NCBI GenBank assembly: GCA_028819845.1
Contig: JAPPKS010000027.1
Location: 248,001 to 312,000 of the forward strand
Length of the DNA: 64,000 bases
Origin: Candidatus Poribacteria bacterium
Lineage (GTDB): Bacteria; Poribacteria; WGA-4E; PCPOR2b
Direction of reading: 5' to 3'
Of this stretch, positions 62,699-64,000 are shown piece by piece. Within the stretch, counting starts at the first letter, position 1. The number at the start of each line of letters is the position of its first letter. The notes beneath the pieces are model-generated. The model had not been told where the DNA came from. It did not search any database and saw nothing but the letters and a program-made list of their open reading frames with translations. A program made the position numbers and the translations under genes.

Positions 62699-63766
62699 CT
62701 ACTCGAATGTGTTCGGAAGTGCGGAACGAATAACATCCTGGTACTTCTTTTCCCAAGAGTGGAGATCCGCCGGATCTGAGGGTTCAAGTTTGGCGATTTC
62801 GGTTAGAAGGACATCGGCGTTGGCATTGCCAACCTGGAGGTTTTGAATTTTGGGAAGCACCTCAACAGCTGTACCACGAACATCAACGGATAAATTCAAT
62901 ACCCGTGTTCCAACAAGTCCATAGGCGGGGAGACTGCCGTGAAGCCGAGCTGAGACAACGGTATGCGCGAGGGAATATTGCCGCAACAGCGTGTAGGAAT
63001 CACCGTGATACCAGAGATCTTCTTGGGGAATGGCATCGCGGAGGGCGGTATATTCGCTATAGCCGTGACAGTTTGCCTTTACGTTGTGACCGTTCTCTTT
63101 GAGCGCTATATAAAAGCTGCGCCACTGGGACGCGAACAGTTCCCGCCTTCTACGGCGAGGTACGCGTTTTCCATCAGCCCGCTTTGCGGCGTGGCGTAGC
63201 GCTGGCGGTACCAACAGCAGATACGGCCGGACATTCATGGGTTCAATCTGCCACATCTTGGCTGCCCAAATCGACGGGCACGGCAGGTAGGTATTTGGAA
63301 TGTTAAGGGCGTTTAGCAAGGCGTGGGCATACGCATCTCGCACGGTGAAGCAGAGACTTGGGCCGACCCGCTGCCGAATGATTCGCTGTGTTTTTTTGCT
63401 GCGAATACAATGTGCGACATATTCGTTGATGTTTATGTTTGGGTGCGAAAAACCGGCGCCGCCTGCCATAGTAAAGATTTTCCGCCTCCAGCGAACGATA
63501 AAATCGCGCCACATGGCATCATCGTACCAGTGTTTCCAGTCGTTGTAATTATTATATTGCGGCATCCCGCCATAGACGAGAAACGGTGCATTGCGGACTA
63601 ATTCTTCGTGTTTCCGGAAGCCGTTTGGGTTAAAGCGGTCAATGAGCACCCAAACTTGGGGCCCCAGTACTCTTTCGAAGAGATATTGGAGCCCAACGCC
63701 GATGAAGGTGTCTCCCGGGTTTGAATGCGTGCGTCCGGTCGTTGTAATAAGCGGGATGTGCATCAT
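62699..63766 (-). CDS. Polysaccharide pyruvyl transferase family protein
   Basis: A 355-residue protein of the pyruvyl transferase family (CsaB/WcaK-like), which adds pyruvate ketals to cell-wall or exopolysaccharide sugars. The N-terminal NPGDTFIGVGLQYLFERV and the C-terminal VVSARLHGSLPAYGLVGTRV, with the conserved Arg-Leu-His, define it. An internal CFTVRDAYAHALLNAL is also typical. Pyruvylated glycans are the usual ligands for SLH domains, so a link to the SLH-like protein at 43007 is conceivable. It follows gpmI by 70 bases. The ribosome site is weak. Confidence 0.85.
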   Translation of the reverse strand: MMHIPLITTTGRTHSNPGDTFIGVGLQYLFERVLGPQVWVLIDRFNPNGFRKHEELVRNAPFLVYGGMPQYNNYNDWKHWYDDAMWRDFIVRWRRKIFTMAGGAGFSHPNININEYVAHCIRSKKTQRIIRQRVGPSLCFTVRDAYAHALLNALNIPNTYLPCPSIWAAKMWQIEPMNVRPYLLLVPPALRHAAKRADGKRVPRRRRRELFASQWRSFYIALKENGHNVKANCHGYSEYTALRDAIPQEDLWYHGDSYTLLRQYSLAHTVVSARLHGSLPAYGLVGTRVLNLSVDVRGTAVEVLPKIQNLQVGNANADVLLTEIAKLEPSDPADLHSWEKKYQDVIRSALPNTFE

Positions 63767-63836
63767 GTTTTTTGCACACTCTGCGAACGGAATGGCGTGT
63801 GGATTAATCGTAGACGATATTCGGCGGCGCGAAACA

Positions 63837-64000
63837 TTAGATTAGGGATTGCCCGGTCATCTCGGCGGGTTGATCCAAACCGAGCAATCTTAATGCGGTG
63901 GGCGCAATGTCCGCAAGCCGGCCGCCAGTTCTCAAGCGGCATCCCTTGAAGCGATTATCGACAACGCTGAGGGCGACATCGTACATTGTGTGTGCGGTAT
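63837..64000 (-). CDS. gpmI: 2,3-bisphosphoglycerate-independent phosphoglycerate mutase, C-terminus only
   Basis: Only the last 54 residues are inside the window; the start lies beyond base 64000. They read [20 protein letters not shown], then [19 protein letters not shown], then [13 protein letters not shown] before [13 protein letters not shown] and QPAEMTG are hallmark C-terminal residues of the cofactor-independent mutase, a glycolytic enzyme that interconverts 3- and 2-phosphoglycerate with Mn ions. The stop is 70 bases before the pyruvyl transferase start on the same strand, so the two may share a transcript. Confidence 0.88.
   Translation of the reverse strand, partial: TAHTMYDVALSVVDNRFKGCRLRTGGRLADIAPTALRLLGLDQPAEMTGQSLI

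Noticed and set aside
1-64000. tRNA, rRNA, riboswitch, insertion sequence or prophage genes
   Set aside because: Intergenic regions were read on both strands without finding cloverleaf, T-box or transposase/integrase signatures; a covariance-model scan would be needed to exclude them fully.

Overview
This window comes from a Gram-negative bacterium of moderate GC content that uses the standard bacterial code, with ATG, GTG and TTG starts. Outer-membrane and secretion genes (a secretin, a Wzi-like barrel with an SLH-like domain, a CsgG-like protein) show two membranes. Three PhyH-type dioxygenases, two ASPIC/UnbV FG-GAP proteins, a LamG protein and an ECF sigma factor resemble the gene content of sponge- and seawater-associated lineages such as Candidatus Poribacteria. 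That placement is inference from gene content; no rRNA or tRNA gene is visible to test it.

Layout. 1-2336 (+): the 3' part of ahcY, a small membrane protein and a PfkB kinase, plausibly a methyl-cycle and adenosine-salvage group. 2629-6619 (+): tmk, holB and a large exported TPR protein, followed by a convergent MFS transporter. 7990-22664 (-): one long type II secretion operon transcribed in the order E-F-G-H-I-J-K-L-M-C-D. Its inner-membrane platform looks like type IV pilus PilM/N/O/P. 23009-27029 (-): a CsgG-like protein, a XylF-type sugar-binding protein and an FG-GAP/ASPIC protein in one operon. 27477-29654 (+): a serine hydrolase behind a near-consensus promoter and a hydroxypyruvate isomerase-like enzyme. 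29991-33026 (-): an ECF sigma factor, a small coupled protein and an M1-like protein without zinc ligands. 33027-33941 is a long non-coding stretch with GTGTCC boxes and a terminator.

33942-40020 (-): LamG protein, RNase J, LeuS and a PhyH enzyme. 40520-45658 (+): TPR/FG-GAP/ASPIC protein, SLH/Wzi-like outer-membrane protein and a second PhyH enzyme. 46001-51091: ABC exporter (-), an aberrant third PhyH-like protein (+), an M50-like membrane protein (-) and aroC (+). 51389-55470 (+): a ROK kinase, two tandem membrane coiled-coil proteins and two tandem thymidylate-kinase-like proteins, the second with two degenerate P-loops. 55486-64000: GT9 glycosyltransferase (-), EF-G (-), a CAAX-type M48 protease (+), a repeat-rich exported protein, a methyltransferase, a polysaccharide pyruvyl transferase and the C-terminus of gpmI (all -).

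The most unusual points are four. The secretion apparatus is elaborated: a secretin with about six N1-like domains, and ComEA-like helix-hairpin-helix modules in both the GspK-like and GspM-like proteins. The coiled-coil and kinase gene pairs at 52.5-55.5 kb sit together. An intergenic repeat of about 80 bp recurs in at least five places. A 22-bp tandem duplication has rewritten the C-terminus of one PhyH paralogue. No CRISPR array, insertion sequence, prophage or stable RNA gene was found.
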